From positions 248,001-312,000 of the forward strand of contig NZ_LFXA01000018.1 in NCBI RefSeq assembly GCF_001187435.1: a DNA stretch of 64,000 nucleotides, in the 5' to 3' direction. Made by a program: the position numbers and the translations under genes. This document shows positions 19,586-27,562 of this stretch, one piece after another. The notes below the pieces were generated by a model. That model was not told where the DNA came from. It ran no database searches and saw only the letters and a program-made list of their open reading frames with translations. The stretch's first letter is position 1. Every line of letters starts with the position of its first letter. Source of the DNA: Streptomyces caatingaensis (GTDB taxonomy: Bacteria > Actinomycetota > Actinomycetes > Streptomycetales > Streptomycetaceae).

Positions 19586-20889
19586 GCCCCTCGGCCACGG
19601 CCCTGCCGGGGGACCCGCCCGGCGGCCGCCGCGCGGTGGCCGTCTGGGGCATAGGCGTCGCCGTCTACTTCGTCGCCATCGTCTTCCGCACCAGCCTCGG
19701 CGTCGCCGGCATCGACGCGGCCGAGCGCTTCCACATCAACGCCTCGGCGCTGTCCACCTTCTCCATACTCCAACTGCTGGTCTACGCCGGGATGCAGATA
19801 CCCGTCGGCCTGATGGTCGACCGCCTCGGCACCAAGAAGGTGCTCGCCCTCGGCGTCCTGCTGTTCACCGCCGGACAGCTCGGCTTCGCCCTCTCCCACT
19901 CCTACGCCGGCGCGCTGGCCGCCCGCGCCCTGCTCGGCTGCGGCGACGCCATGACGTTCATCAGCGTCCTGCGGCTGGGCGCCCGCTGGTTCCCCGCCCG
20001 GCACGGCCCGATGATCGCCCAGGTGGCGGCGCTGTTCGGGATGGCCGGCAACCTGGTCTCCACCCTCGTCCTCGCCCAGCTGCTGCACACCCACGGGTGG
20101 ACCGCCACCTTCGCCGGCAGCGCCGCGGCCGGCGCCGTCGTCCTCGTCCTGCTCGCCGCCTTCCTCCAGGACCACCCGCGGGGGTACGAACCGGCGCCCG
20201 CCCCGCACCCCGGCGCCGGGTACGTCCGCCGGCAGATCGCCCTCGCCTGGCGCGAGCCCGGCACCCGGCTCGGCCTGTGGGTGCACTTCACCACCCAGTT
20301 CCCGGCCATGGTCTTCCTGCTGCTGTGGGGCATGCCGTTCCTCGTCGAGGCGGAGGGCCTCGACCGGGGCACCGCCGGTGAACTCCTCACCCTCGTCGTC
20401 CTGGTGAACATGGCCGTCGGCCTCGTCTACGGCCAGATCATCGGCCGCCACCACGCCGCGCGGCTGCCGCTCGCCCTCGGCACGATCGGCGCCACCGCCC
20501 TGCTGTGGGGCGCGGCCCTCGCCTGGCCCGGGCCGCACGCCCCCATGTGGCTGCTGATCACGCTCTGTTCGGTGCTCGGCGCCTGCGGACCCGCCTCGAT
20601 GATCGGCTTCGACTTCGCCCGCCCCGCCAACCCGCCGGAGCGGCAGGGCACGGCGTCCGGCATCGTCAACATGGGCGGATTCACCGCCTCCATCACGACC
20701 CTGCTGGCCATCGGCCTGATCCTCGACTCCACCGGCGGGGACTACCGGGCCGCCCTCACCTCCGTCTTCGCCCTCCAGGCCGTGGGCCTCGTCCAGATCC
20801 TCCGCCTGAGCGGCCGCGCCCAGCGCCGCGAGCGCGAACGGGTCGTGGCGTCGCGGGTGGAGACGGTGCACGTGCCGGTGTCGCCGTGA
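19582..20889 (+). CDS. MFS transporter
   Basis: Twelve-helix major facilitator of 435 residues. The loop 2-3 signature is GLMVDRLGTKKVLALG. The first helix begins VWGIGVAVYFVAIVFRTSLG, and TM11 carries GTASGIVNMGGF. The N-terminus resembles nitrate/sugar-phosphate-type MFS proteins, but the substrate cannot be read. Translation is coupled to the GntR gene through ATGA. A strong bidirectional terminator follows at 20927. Confidence 0.85.
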   Translation: MSPSATALPGDPPGGRRAVAVWGIGVAVYFVAIVFRTSLGVAGIDAAERFHINASALSTFSILQLLVYAGMQIPVGLMVDRLGTKKVLALGVLLFTAGQLGFALSHSYAGALAARALLGCGDAMTFISVLRLGARWFPARHGPMIAQVAALFGMAGNLVSTLVLAQLLHTHGWTATFAGSAAAGAVVLVLLAAFLQDHPRGYEPAPAPHPGAGYVRRQIALAWREPGTRLGLWVHFTTQFPAMVFLLLWGMPFLVEAEGLDRGTAGELLTLVVLVNMAVGLVYGQIIGRHHAARLPLALGTIGATALLWGAALAWPGPHAPMWLLITLCSVLGACGPASMIGFDFARPANPPERQGTASGIVNMGGFTASITTLLAIGLILDSTGGDYRAALTSVFALQAVGLVQILRLSGRAQRRERERVVASRVETVHVPVSP

Positions 20890-20926
20890 GGGGCCGGCGG
20901 ACCGGTGCCGCCGCGAGGGCGTGACG

Positions 20927-20956
20927 AGGGCGCGGGGCGGCGGCGCCCCGCGCCCT
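20927..20956. terminator. bidirectional hairpin terminator
   Basis: Perfect 12-bp arms, AGGGCGCGGGGC at 20927-20938 and its complement at 20945-20956. The right arm runs into the stop codon of the convergent mycothiol-type gene. Confidence 0.8.
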
Positions 20957-21785
20957 ACGGCGTGACCGCGAACTCCCGCAGGATCGCCGCCGCCAGCTCC
21001 GGGTCGCCCTCCACCGAGAGCCGGCCGTCCACCGCCTCCGGCCGCACCCGCCCGCAGGCCAGCAGGGTGTACGTCTCCCAGTCCGTCGTCAGCGTCACCG
21101 CCGGGCCGAGCGAGACGCTGGAGTCCACCGAGCCCCGGCCCGCCGCGTCCACCCGTACGGTCCGCAGGAACTCCACCGGCCCGTGCACGTCCACGACCAC
21201 CGCCGAACCGGCCGGCGCGCCCGCCCGCCCGGCCACCACCCGGGGCAGCGCCGCGACCAGGACGTCCCGCGCGATCAGCGCCCCGGGCGAGTCCAGGTTG
21301 CCGGGCACGCCCAGCGCCCGGCGCAGATCCTGCTCGTGCACCCACACGTCGAAGGCCCTTGTGGTCAACGCCTGTTCGAGCGTCTGCTCCGGGCCACTCC
21401 CGAGCGGCCAGCGCACCGGAGCGCGCGGCGAGCGGGTCTCGCCGCGCAGCTGCCGCGACCGGCGGATGACGGTGAGCTCCAGCTCGGAGGTCATCTCCAG
21501 CGCCGTGTGGCAGCGCCGCACGTCCACCTGCACCTCGATGTACCGCGAGAACTCGTCGGTGACGTGGTAGAGATCGCGCGGCAGCGTGTGGATCGGGCGC
21601 GGTTCGCCCAGCATCTCGCTCTCCACCCCGATGATGTGGGAGACCACGTCGCGCACGGACCAGCCCGGGCAGTCCGTCGGCCGGTTCCAGTCGCGCTCGG
21701 CGAGCGGCTTCACCAACTCGGCGACCGCTTCGATGGAATGGGTCCAGGCGTCGATCGCCGGCTGAAGGCTGGGGTGGACGGTCAC
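20955..21785 (-). CDS. maleylpyruvate isomerase-family, mycothiol-dependent-type protein
   Basis: DinB-like four-helix metal-binding domain of the mycothiol-dependent maleylpyruvate isomerase family, 276 residues. Seen: a first helix with WTHSIEAVAELVKPL, PTDCPGWSVRDVVSHIIGVE with a metal-type His, a second His in VWVHEQDLRRAL, and a C-terminal SCP2-like domain (about 185-276) ending in EFAVTP. The members act on mycothiol conjugates or are of unknown function. Convergent to the MFS gene. Confidence 0.8.
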   Translation of the reverse strand: MTVHPSLQPAIDAWTHSIEAVAELVKPLAERDWNRPTDCPGWSVRDVVSHIIGVESEMLGEPRPIHTLPRDLYHVTDEFSRYIEVQVDVRRCHTALEMTSELELTVIRRSRQLRGETRSPRAPVRWPLGSGPEQTLEQALTTRAFDVWVHEQDLRRALGVPGNLDSPGALIARDVLVAALPRVVAGRAGAPAGSAVVVDVHGPVEFLRTVRVDAAGRGSVDSSVSLGPAVTLTTDWETYTLLACGRVRPEAVDGRLSVEGDPELAAAILREFAVTP

Positions 21786-21898
21786 GGGATCCCTCGTCGT
21801 GCGGTGTGTGCTGCGGTGCGGGGCAAGTGCTGTCTGGGTCTCTTAAGTTACGCTGCGCACGGGTGACCCGGCAGAGGTTTCGTGGGCGGAAAGTGGTG

Positions 21899-22690
21899 GT
21901 GACTGTGCGCGTCTCCCTGATCCAGCTCGCCGTCGACGCGGCGGAGTCCCCGGACGCACGGCGCGAGCGCGCGGCCGGTCTCGTCCGCGCGGAGAGCGGC
22001 AGCGACCTCGTCGTCCTCCCCGAGATGTGGACCACGGGCGCCTTCGCGTGCGCCGGCCACCTCCCCGACGAGGCCGAGTCGCCGGCCGACGGCCCCACGG
22101 CCCGGCTGATGTCGGCCGCCGCGCGCGAGGCGGGCGTGTGGCTGCACGCCGGCTCGATCATCGAACAGGCCGGTGCGGACGGCCTGTTCAACACCTCACT
22201 GGTGTTCGATCCGTCGGGACGGCTCGTCCGCACCTACCGCAAGATCCACCTCTTCGGCTTCGACGAGGGCGAGGCCGTCCTGATGAGCGCCGGCCGGGAC
22301 GTCGTCACGGCACAGCTCCCGGAGACCGTGATCGGCCTGGCGACCTGCTACGACCTGCGCTTCCCGGAACTCTTCCGGGCCCTGGTGGACGCCGGCGCCG
22401 AAACCCTCGTCATCCCCGCCGGCTGGCCCGCCGCCCGCCGCGCCCACTGGACCCTCCTGGCCCGGGCCAGGGCCGTCGAGGACCAGGCGTACGTCCTGGC
22501 CGTCGGCACGGCCGGCACCAACGGCGGCGTCGAGCAGGCCGGGCACAGCATCGTCGTGGACCCCTGGGGCGAGGTCCTCGCCGAGGCGGGCCCCGGCGAG
22601 GAGATCCTCCGGGCGGACCTGGACATGGCACGGGTGTCCCGCACCCGCGAGGAGTTCCCCGCCCTGCGCAACCGGGTGCTGGGCCGCTAG
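21899..22690 (+). CDS. carbon-nitrogen hydrolase (nitrilase superfamily)
   Basis: Amidase of about 263 residues, omega-amidase-like. The catalytic triad is visible: Glu in VLPEMW, Lys in YRKIHLFGFDEGE, Cys in ATCYDLRFPE. GTG 21899 is preferred among three neighbouring GTG codons because GGGCGGAAAG lies at the right distance; upstream codons have no family similarity. It diverges from the mycothiol-type gene. Its last four bases overlap the stop of the convergent hydrolase gene. Substrate unknown; related enzymes hydrolyse 2-oxoglutaramate or deaminated glutathione. Confidence 0.85.
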   Translation: MTVRVSLIQLAVDAAESPDARRERAAGLVRAESGSDLVVLPEMWTTGAFACAGHLPDEAESPADGPTARLMSAAAREAGVWLHAGSIIEQAGADGLFNTSLVFDPSGRLVRTYRKIHLFGFDEGEAVLMSAGRDVVTAQLPETVIGLATCYDLRFPELFRALVDAGAETLVIPAGWPAARRAHWTLLARARAVEDQAYVLAVGTAGTNGGVEQAGHSIVVDPWGEVLAEAGPGEEILRADLDMARVSRTREEFPALRNRVLGR

Positions 22691-23919
22691 ATCCCGTCGT
22701 CCGGCACCTTGTCGACCTTGAGCCCCTTCGGTACCGCCGGCAGCAGCCGTTCCTTCGACGACGTCTCCCGGATCCGGTGCGGATCGGTGTACGTCTCCTG
22801 CCGCGCCGCACGGAACGTGACGGCCGGACCGCCCTTGCGGAGGTTTCCGCCCTTGGGCGCGAGGCCCTTGACGGCGGGGAGCCGGTAGGAGCCCGCCCTG
22901 TGCAGGGCCTGGTCCAGGAAGGCGGCGGTCAGCTGCGCGACCTGGGCGCGGGCGGCGGCCGGGTTCACCACCTTCGTCGGCTTGCAGCCGCCGTTGCCGC
23001 CGCCCTTGTCGGTGGGCGCCAGGTTGGTGTTGAGCATGCGGTGCCCGGTACCGGCGAGCAGCACGTCGGCCGCGACCTCGGTCCGGCCGGACTCGGCCAG
23101 CCCCTTCATCGTCGCCAGCCCGGCCTCGGGGCCGGTGTCCTCGTCGCACGCGCCGCGGACGTTGAGCACGGGCACCTTGTGGGTGGCCTTCTCGGCGTTC
23201 TCCGCCGGCTCGACGGCCACGACGCCGAACAGCCCCTTCCGCTGGGCGGCTTTCTGCGACAGGACGTACCCGCCGCCACGGCTGTGCCCGACGAGCCCGA
23301 CACGCGAGGTGTCGATCCGCCCCTTGGCATCGGGGACCTTCAGCCCGTGGCTGACGCCCTTGTCGAGGTCGGAGAGCAGCCTGAGATGTGCGTCGACGAG
23401 ATCCGTGTACCCCTTCACCGGATCGGTCTCGCCGCCCCACCAGATCTCGGGCGATACGACGTCGATCGACACGGCGACGAAGCCCTTCCGCGTCAGCGCC
23501 TCCACGAGGTGCGAGAGCCCGGCGTCCTGCCGCAGGTAGTCGGGCCCGACCCCCTTCTCCTTCTTCCCCGGCTTGGCACACACCAGCGGCCATGTGGTCT
23601 TCACCGGGTTCTGCGTGACGCCGTCCCCCTTCCTGGCCGTCACACAGTTGTGATGCGCCCCGTGCATCACCACGACCACCGGATGCGGTCCCTTCCCCTC
23701 GGGCATCCCCAACACCCCGTGCACCTGCGACGGGTTGCCGGGCGTCCGGCCACCGGTGATCTTCAACAGCCCCGGCGCGAGCGCGTATTGGGTGAGGCTC
23801 GCCCTGGTCCCGGGCTCCCGGGCCGCCGCCTCGGCGGTCCCGGCGGAAGCGAGGGCGAGCCCGAGGGCGGCGGAGGCGGCCACGAGGGCGCGCGGGGATC
23901 GAATATGTGGTCTCTTCAC
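22687..23919 (-). CDS. secreted alpha/beta hydrolase
   Basis: Exported hydrolase of 410 residues. Signal peptide at residues 1-32 (KRPHIRSPRALVAASAALGL, cleavage near AEAAA). The hydrolase core starts VVVVMHGAHHNC (oxyanion region), the nucleophile elbow is GLVGHSRGGGY, and an acid and His appear in RGACDEDTG and AGTGHRML. Two Cys pairs suggest disulphides. The family includes esterases and dienelactone-hydrolase-like enzymes; substrate unknown. Divergent from the small genes at 24.1 kb, with an integrase relic in the gap. Confidence 0.75.
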   Translation of the reverse strand: MKRPHIRSPRALVAASAALGLALASAGTAEAAAREPGTRASLTQYALAPGLLKITGGRTPGNPSQVHGVLGMPEGKGPHPVVVVMHGAHHNCVTARKGDGVTQNPVKTTWPLVCAKPGKKEKGVGPDYLRQDAGLSHLVEALTRKGFVAVSIDVVSPEIWWGGETDPVKGYTDLVDAHLRLLSDLDKGVSHGLKVPDAKGRIDTSRVGLVGHSRGGGYVLSQKAAQRKGLFGVVAVEPAENAEKATHKVPVLNVRGACDEDTGPEAGLATMKGLAESGRTEVAADVLLAGTGHRMLNTNLAPTDKGGGNGGCKPTKVVNPAAARAQVAQLTAAFLDQALHRAGSYRLPAVKGLAPKGGNLRKGGPAVTFRAARQETYTDPHRIRETSSKERLLPAVPKGLKVDKVPDDGI

Positions 23920-23969
23920 GGTTAAAGGGACGGTAAAGGAGCCGCTCGGCGTTCCCGCCCCGGACGGTC

Positions 23970-24007
23970 ACTGTTGAGCGCAGGGGGTTCGACGCCGCAC
24001 TTGCGGC
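23970..24007 (+). pseudogene. 38-nt relic of a serine-integrase gene
   Basis: 34 of 38 bases match 24880-24917 inside the intact integrase gene, including 20 identical bases at the 3' side. Read in the integrase frame it gives TVERRGFDAALAA against TVERKGFDAALAA, and all but one difference is synonymous. Flanks do not match. It is best explained as a remnant of an earlier, related element. Confidence 0.5.
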
Positions 24008-24103
24008 CGGTCCTGTACGCGTCTGGGAGTCGGCACCTACCGGCCCGGAGCGGGCGACGCAGCTCCCTGTCGGCACAGCCTTGATCCGGAAGGAGCGTGC
24101 GGG

Positions 24104-24235
24104 ATGGGCGAGAAGGACGACGACTGGGGCCCGAACGAGAACCGGGACCAGGCGACCGACCCCGGTACGCAGGTTTCGCAGAACGGTAGCGTCTACAGCA
24201 GCAGGGCCGACGATGAGGAGCGCGAAGGGAAGTAG
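24104..24235 (+). CDS. small acidic hydrophilic protein, unknown
   Basis: 43 residues (MGEKDDDWGPNENRDQ to EEREGK), highly charged, no hydrophobic core, probably disordered. Support: an excellent ribosome site (GGAAGGAGC at 24089-24097) before ATG 24104, and a stop four bases before the next ATG, suggesting a two-gene operon. No family recognised. It lies between an integrase relic and the thioredoxin gene promoter, so it is probably element-derived cargo. Confidence 0.5.
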   Translation: MGEKDDDWGPNENRDQATDPGTQVSQNGSVYSSRADDEEREGK

Positions 24236-24238
24236 CGC

Positions 24239-24427
24239 ATGATCCACGGCGAGCACCTGGCGAAGGACCTACGGCGCGACCACGGGTTCACCCACATCGG
24301 GCGCACCAAGGACGGCAACGCCGTGATCATGCGCAAGGGCGACCGGTGGACCGTCGTGCCTCTGCGCTGGCTCAGCAGTGACGCCGTGGACACGATCAAG
24401 GCGCAGGCCGGGATCGGCCTCGTCTGA
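24239..24427 (+). CDS. small conserved-looking protein, unknown
   Basis: 62 residues, basic and compact: LAKDLRRDHGFTHIGRTKDG then WTVVPLRWLSSDAVDTIKAQ. The pattern suggests a small alpha/beta fold, but no family is recognised. It follows the 43-residue gene after three bases and is followed by a strong terminator, so the two form a closed transcription unit. Base use is less GC-biased than neighbouring core genes, fitting mobile origin. Confidence 0.55.
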   Translation: MIHGEHLAKDLRRDHGFTHIGRTKDGNAVIMRKGDRWTVVPLRWLSSDAVDTIKAQAGIGLV

Positions 24428-24434
24428 CCCCGTA

Positions 24435-24476
24435 GCCCCGCCCGCGCGTCCCTGTTGCGAGACGTGTGGGCGGGGC
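24435..24476. terminator. hairpin terminator
   Basis: 16-bp stem with two G-T pairs: GCCCCGCCCGCGCGTC at 24435-24450 pairs with GACGTGTGGGCGGGGC at 24461-24476. It ends the two-gene unit just upstream of the stranded thioredoxin-gene promoter. A weaker counterpart lies at the same relative place before the right-hand copy (about 30779-30803). Confidence 0.75.
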
Positions 24477-24539
24477 CGTCCGCCGATCCTGTCGGACGCC
24501 TGTGATCGTGCGTTCATGCGCGGATGGCACCCTTGTGTC

Positions 24540-24740
24540 ATGAGTGCTCCCACGCCCCGTCGCCCCCGCGTCCGTGCCCCCGAGCTGATCGGCAAGGGGG
24601 GCTGGCTCAATACGGGCGGGAAGGAGCTCGGGCTCGCGGAGCTGCGCGGGCGGATCGTCATCCTCGACTTCTGGAAGTTCACAACGAACCACGGAACTTC
24701 CAGGAGACACTTACGTGGTGCACCAAGACTCGATCTGTGA
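24540..24740 (+). pseudogene. stranded 5' end of the NHL-repeat thioredoxin gene
   Basis: Starts MSAPTPRRPRVRAPELIGKG and runs to VILDFW, closely matching residues 4-50 of the intact gene at 30864 (PELIGKGGW, NTGGK, DLRG, VDFW). After the TTCTGGA core at 24669 it continues in foreign sequence (KFTTNHG...) and stops at 24738, inside the integrase gene. The redox motif CCVNC is missing, so the product cannot be active. Its promoter region (from about 24480) is intact and now points into the integrase gene, whose GTG lies within its last 26 nt. Confidence 0.85.
24669..24675. other. left attachment core (attL)
   Basis: TTCTGGA, the longest exact match between the two junctions of the element. 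To its left is host thioredoxin coding sequence, to its right the integrase leader. Serine integrases cross over at a two-base core inside such a segment; which two bases cannot be decided here. Confidence 0.65.
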
Positions 24741-26265
24741 CCTGTACCTGCGTCTGTCGCTGGACAGGGACGGCAAGACGGCAATTGAGAGGCAGGAAGC
24801 GGACTGCCGTGCGTGGGCTGAGCGCAACGGTCTGACGGTCCGCAAGGTTCACATCGACAGAGGTCGCTCCGGCTACAAGACCGTGGAGCGCAAGGGATTC
24901 GACGCCGCACTTGCGGCTGTCACCGCCGGAGTGGTCGGCACCCTGATCGTCTGGAAGCTCGACCGGCTGTCGCGCCGGGGCATCGGACAGGTCGGCAAGG
25001 TCCTTGACGACATCGAGAAGGCGAGCGGCCGGCTGGTCTCCGTCATGGACGGGTTGGACACGTCGAACGACTCGGCCCGGATGATCGTCGCCATGCTCGC
25101 CGAACTGGCGCGCACGGAGTCCAAGAACCTGGGCACCCGTGTCGGGCACGCGAAGCGCTACCTCCGTAGCAAGGGCCAGTGGATCGGCGGACAGCCGCCT
25201 TACGGGCTGCGGGTGGACCCCGAGACCAAGAAGCTCGTCCATGATGCTGAGGACGCCGTCTACGCCCGTCTGATAGCGGATGAGGCGCTGGCCGGTAAGT
25301 CCCTGGTGAAGATCGCCCGGCTGCTCAACGAGTACGAGATTCTGTCTCCTCGTGGTGGGCAGTGGAACGCGGCGAGCATCATGCAGCTTCTGCGGTCGCC
25401 AGCGTTCGCGGGGCTCATGCCCGAGACCGAGAGCGTGGAGACGGACGATGGGGAGCGCAAGTACACGGGGCGCGTCTTCCCGTACCGGGATCCGGAGACG
25501 TTGGACACGGTGGAGATCGGGGAGGGGATCGTCACCGTGGGCGAGCGAGACAAGATCCTCCGGCAGCTTGAGGAGCGGACGTTCGTACACGCGGGCAAGC
25601 GCCGTCCGAAGGCCGAAGGGACAGCGCTGCTCACGGGGTTGATCTTCTGTGGGGTGCCGGGCTGTGGGCGGCGGATGCACCGTGTGGGCAACAGCTACCA
25701 ATGCATGGCGCGCCGCGCGGGGAACCAGTGTCCCGGAGCCAACGCGATGGCCGACCGCGTAGACGAATACGTCGCCGAGAGCTTCCTGTCCAAGCTTCCC
25801 GCTCTTGAGCCGACTGACCCTCTGGTGGTCGCGATGGCTGACCGCTGGGTTCACCGGTCTGATCCGGAGACGTTCGCCAAGCGGGACGCCATCAAGGCGG
25901 AGATCGAGGATGAGGAAGCGAGGTTGGCCGACCTTGAAGATGCTCGCTACGTGCGCGGCGAGTTCAAGGGGGCTGCGGCGGTGGAGCGGTATAACCGGCT
26001 GACGGGGCGGCTCAGGGAACGCATAGACGGACTGCGCGCCGACTTGGCGACGCTGCCGATGCCATCGGTGGACGTGACTCCGATGCTGGACAGCGAGATC
26101 CTGCGCGAAGCGTGGGGTGACTCCACGAATGTAGAGCGCCGGGAACGGTTGTCGCTTGCGATCGAGCGCGTTGAGGTCAGCAAGGGACAGCGCGGACGAC
26201 GATTCGTGCCTGAGCAGCGAGTCCGGATTGAGTGGGCGACGGTCAGGGAAGTTATGCCTCTGTAA
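24715..26265 (+). CDS. int: large serine recombinase (integrase)
   Basis: Site-specific integrase of 516 residues. Resolvase domain at the N-terminus: catalytic Ser in YLRLSLDRDG, then VWKLDRLSRRG and the RxxR region of the E helix. A recombinase domain follows (RSKGQWIGGQPPYGLRVDP, RLLNEYEILSPRGGQWN), then a zinc ribbon with paired Cys (FCGVPGCGRRMHR... YQCMARRAGNQCPG) and a coiled-coil motif of charged heptads (IKAEIEDEEARLADLEDA). GTG 24715 has AGGAG at 24701-24705. It lies 40 nt from attL, the usual place for such genes. No directionality factor is recognised. Confidence 0.92.
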   Translation: MVHQDSICDLYLRLSLDRDGKTAIERQEADCRAWAERNGLTVRKVHIDRGRSGYKTVERKGFDAALAAVTAGVVGTLIVWKLDRLSRRGIGQVGKVLDDIEKASGRLVSVMDGLDTSNDSARMIVAMLAELARTESKNLGTRVGHAKRYLRSKGQWIGGQPPYGLRVDPETKKLVHDAEDAVYARLIADEALAGKSLVKIARLLNEYEILSPRGGQWNAASIMQLLRSPAFAGLMPETESVETDDGERKYTGRVFPYRDPETLDTVEIGEGIVTVGERDKILRQLEERTFVHAGKRRPKAEGTALLTGLIFCGVPGCGRRMHRVGNSYQCMARRAGNQCPGANAMADRVDEYVAESFLSKLPALEPTDPLVVAMADRWVHRSDPETFAKRDAIKAEIEDEEARLADLEDARYVRGEFKGAAAVERYNRLTGRLRERIDGLRADLATLPMPSVDVTPMLDSEILREAWGDSTNVERRERLSLAIERVEVSKGQRGRRFVPEQRVRIEWATVREVMPL

Positions 26266-26602
26266 GCCTGCCTGAGTGCCTGTCACGGCCCGATGCCGGG
26301 ATTCCCCGGTGCCGGGCCGTTCGGCATTCCTGGGGGCGCACATGGACTCCGAGGGGCGTTGTCGGCTGGTGCGCCTAGGGTTTGCCGTGTTCGGCGAGGT
26401 GGGGTGGATGGCGAAACGGACCCCGTTTCCCGTTTGCCCTATAGCTTGTTTTGTGTTTTTGTTGCTCTCTTTTCACCTAAATGGCGGGTGACCTGGGACT
26501 TTGCACGACTACAGAGTCACTTGATGGGTGGTTCTTGGGTCACCTTGGGTCACTTACTGGGGTCCTCGATCGCTTCGCGATCTGCGGACAGCGGGGAGAA
26601 AA
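26266..26602 (+). promoter_or_regulatory. AT-rich region with GTGAC repeats upstream of the primase-like ORF
   Basis: 337 nt. An imperfect GC hairpin after the integrase stop (about 26288-26327) may be its terminator. From 26425 the sequence is unusually AT-rich (CTATAGCTTG, runs of T), followed by GGGTGACC, GAGTCAC and two direct TTGGGTCAC repeats (26535, 26545) with a 10-bp period. A short GATCGC-TTC-GCGATC hairpin (26568-26582) precedes a GGGGAG ribosome site for GTG 26603. This may be a promoter with operators or part of an origin. Confidence 0.5.
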
Positions 26603-27364
26603 GTGATTGAACATATTTCTTATGGGGGTTTGGGTAAGTTGGGGAAGTACATAGACGACGCGGTCGCTCGCAGCGCGCTGGAGACGGCGGCGCAGCACGC
26701 CGACAAGGCGGGGCGCCCGACGCCGTTCGTGTGGACGGGGGCGGACTGGACGACGCCGGGCGGGGAACGCCGTGATCTGCCGCTGATCCGGCGTGGCATG
26801 GGTGAGTGGTTGCGCGACCTTGGGGCTGGGCTGCACGCTGCTCACGCTGAGGCGGTGGACGCGCGGGCGCGCTGGAAGTACCTGATGGATCAGATGCGCG
26901 AGCTGCGAATCCAGGCAAACGCAGCCACCGACCCGGGCGCGAAAGAGTACCTGAATGAGGCTGCGGACGAGTTGGCACGGGATGCGTCGTACATCCATAT
27001 TCCCGCTGCGCCCATCGATCCGGACGTAGTTCCGGTGATTGGCTCCGTAGCTTCGGAGATCCTGTCGGCCCCCAACAGCCGGGCGACTCAACTCCTTTCG
27101 CTGGCTTCGCAGTTCGAGAGCTTCCGCGCTCCGATGCGTGATCCTGGCGAGTGGGTCAAGCGTCTCGCCGCTGCGCCCCGGAGCGTCCATGTACGCACGA
27201 CGGCCGTGTGGGATGCGTTCTGCGTCGCTGAACCCGTGTTGGCTCGTTCGCTGGGCGCGACGGCAGGTAAACGCGCGCTATTCGCTGCGATGGACCGGCG
27301 GTTTGGTGCGCGCCGGAAGCTTGCGGGTTATGAGGGTTGGCGGGGCGTGGCGCTGGGCGAATGA
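26603..27364 (+). CDS. putative replication-associated protein (primase C-terminus-like), unknown
   Basis: 253 residues from GTG 26603 (GGGGAG five bases upstream). No confident family. The last 50 residues, with VWDAFCVAEPVLARSLGA, FAAMDRRFGARRK and GYEGWRGVAL, resemble the C-terminal domain that follows P4-type plasmid/phage primase-helicases. Walker motifs are not present, so it would be a detached or degenerated piece. The middle part is helical and charged. Base use is less GC-rich than the core genes. A 93-bp concentric palindrome lies just downstream, so a replication role is reasonable but unproven. Confidence 0.5.
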   Translation: MIEHISYGGLGKLGKYIDDAVARSALETAAQHADKAGRPTPFVWTGADWTTPGGERRDLPLIRRGMGEWLRDLGAGLHAAHAEAVDARARWKYLMDQMRELRIQANAATDPGAKEYLNEAADELARDASYIHIPAAPIDPDVVPVIGSVASEILSAPNSRATQLLSLASQFESFRAPMRDPGEWVKRLAAAPRSVHVRTTAVWDAFCVAEPVLARSLGATAGKRALFAAMDRRFGARRKLAGYEGWRGVALGE

Positions 27365-27469
27365 CGCCAAGGGGTGGGGGATGACCCGCTGAGCCTGCCG
27401 CCGGAGACCGGAACCGTATAGCACTTCGCCGGGTGTACGGGTTTTCCAGTCGCCCGGTCGGCGGCGCGG

Positions 27470-27562
27470 GTGACGAAGTGACGAAGTGAGGGTAGGTCTC
27501 TGTATCCCTATAGAGAACTCTTAGGGAATACAGAATCATGCCTCAGTTCGTCACATCGTCAC
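27470..27562. repeat. 93-bp concentric palindrome, candidate origin or recombination site
   Basis: Outer arms 27470-27490 and 27542-27562 match at 19 of 21 bases and contain GTGACGAAGTGACGAA, itself a tandem repeat. Inner arms 27500-27510 (CTGTATCCCTA) and 27522-27533 (TAGGGAATACAG) match except one inserted base. Both pairs share the centre near 27516, and the interior is AT-rich (TATAGAGAACTCT). No gene lies across it. Order of this design suits a replication origin, transfer site or large operator. Confidence 0.75.
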
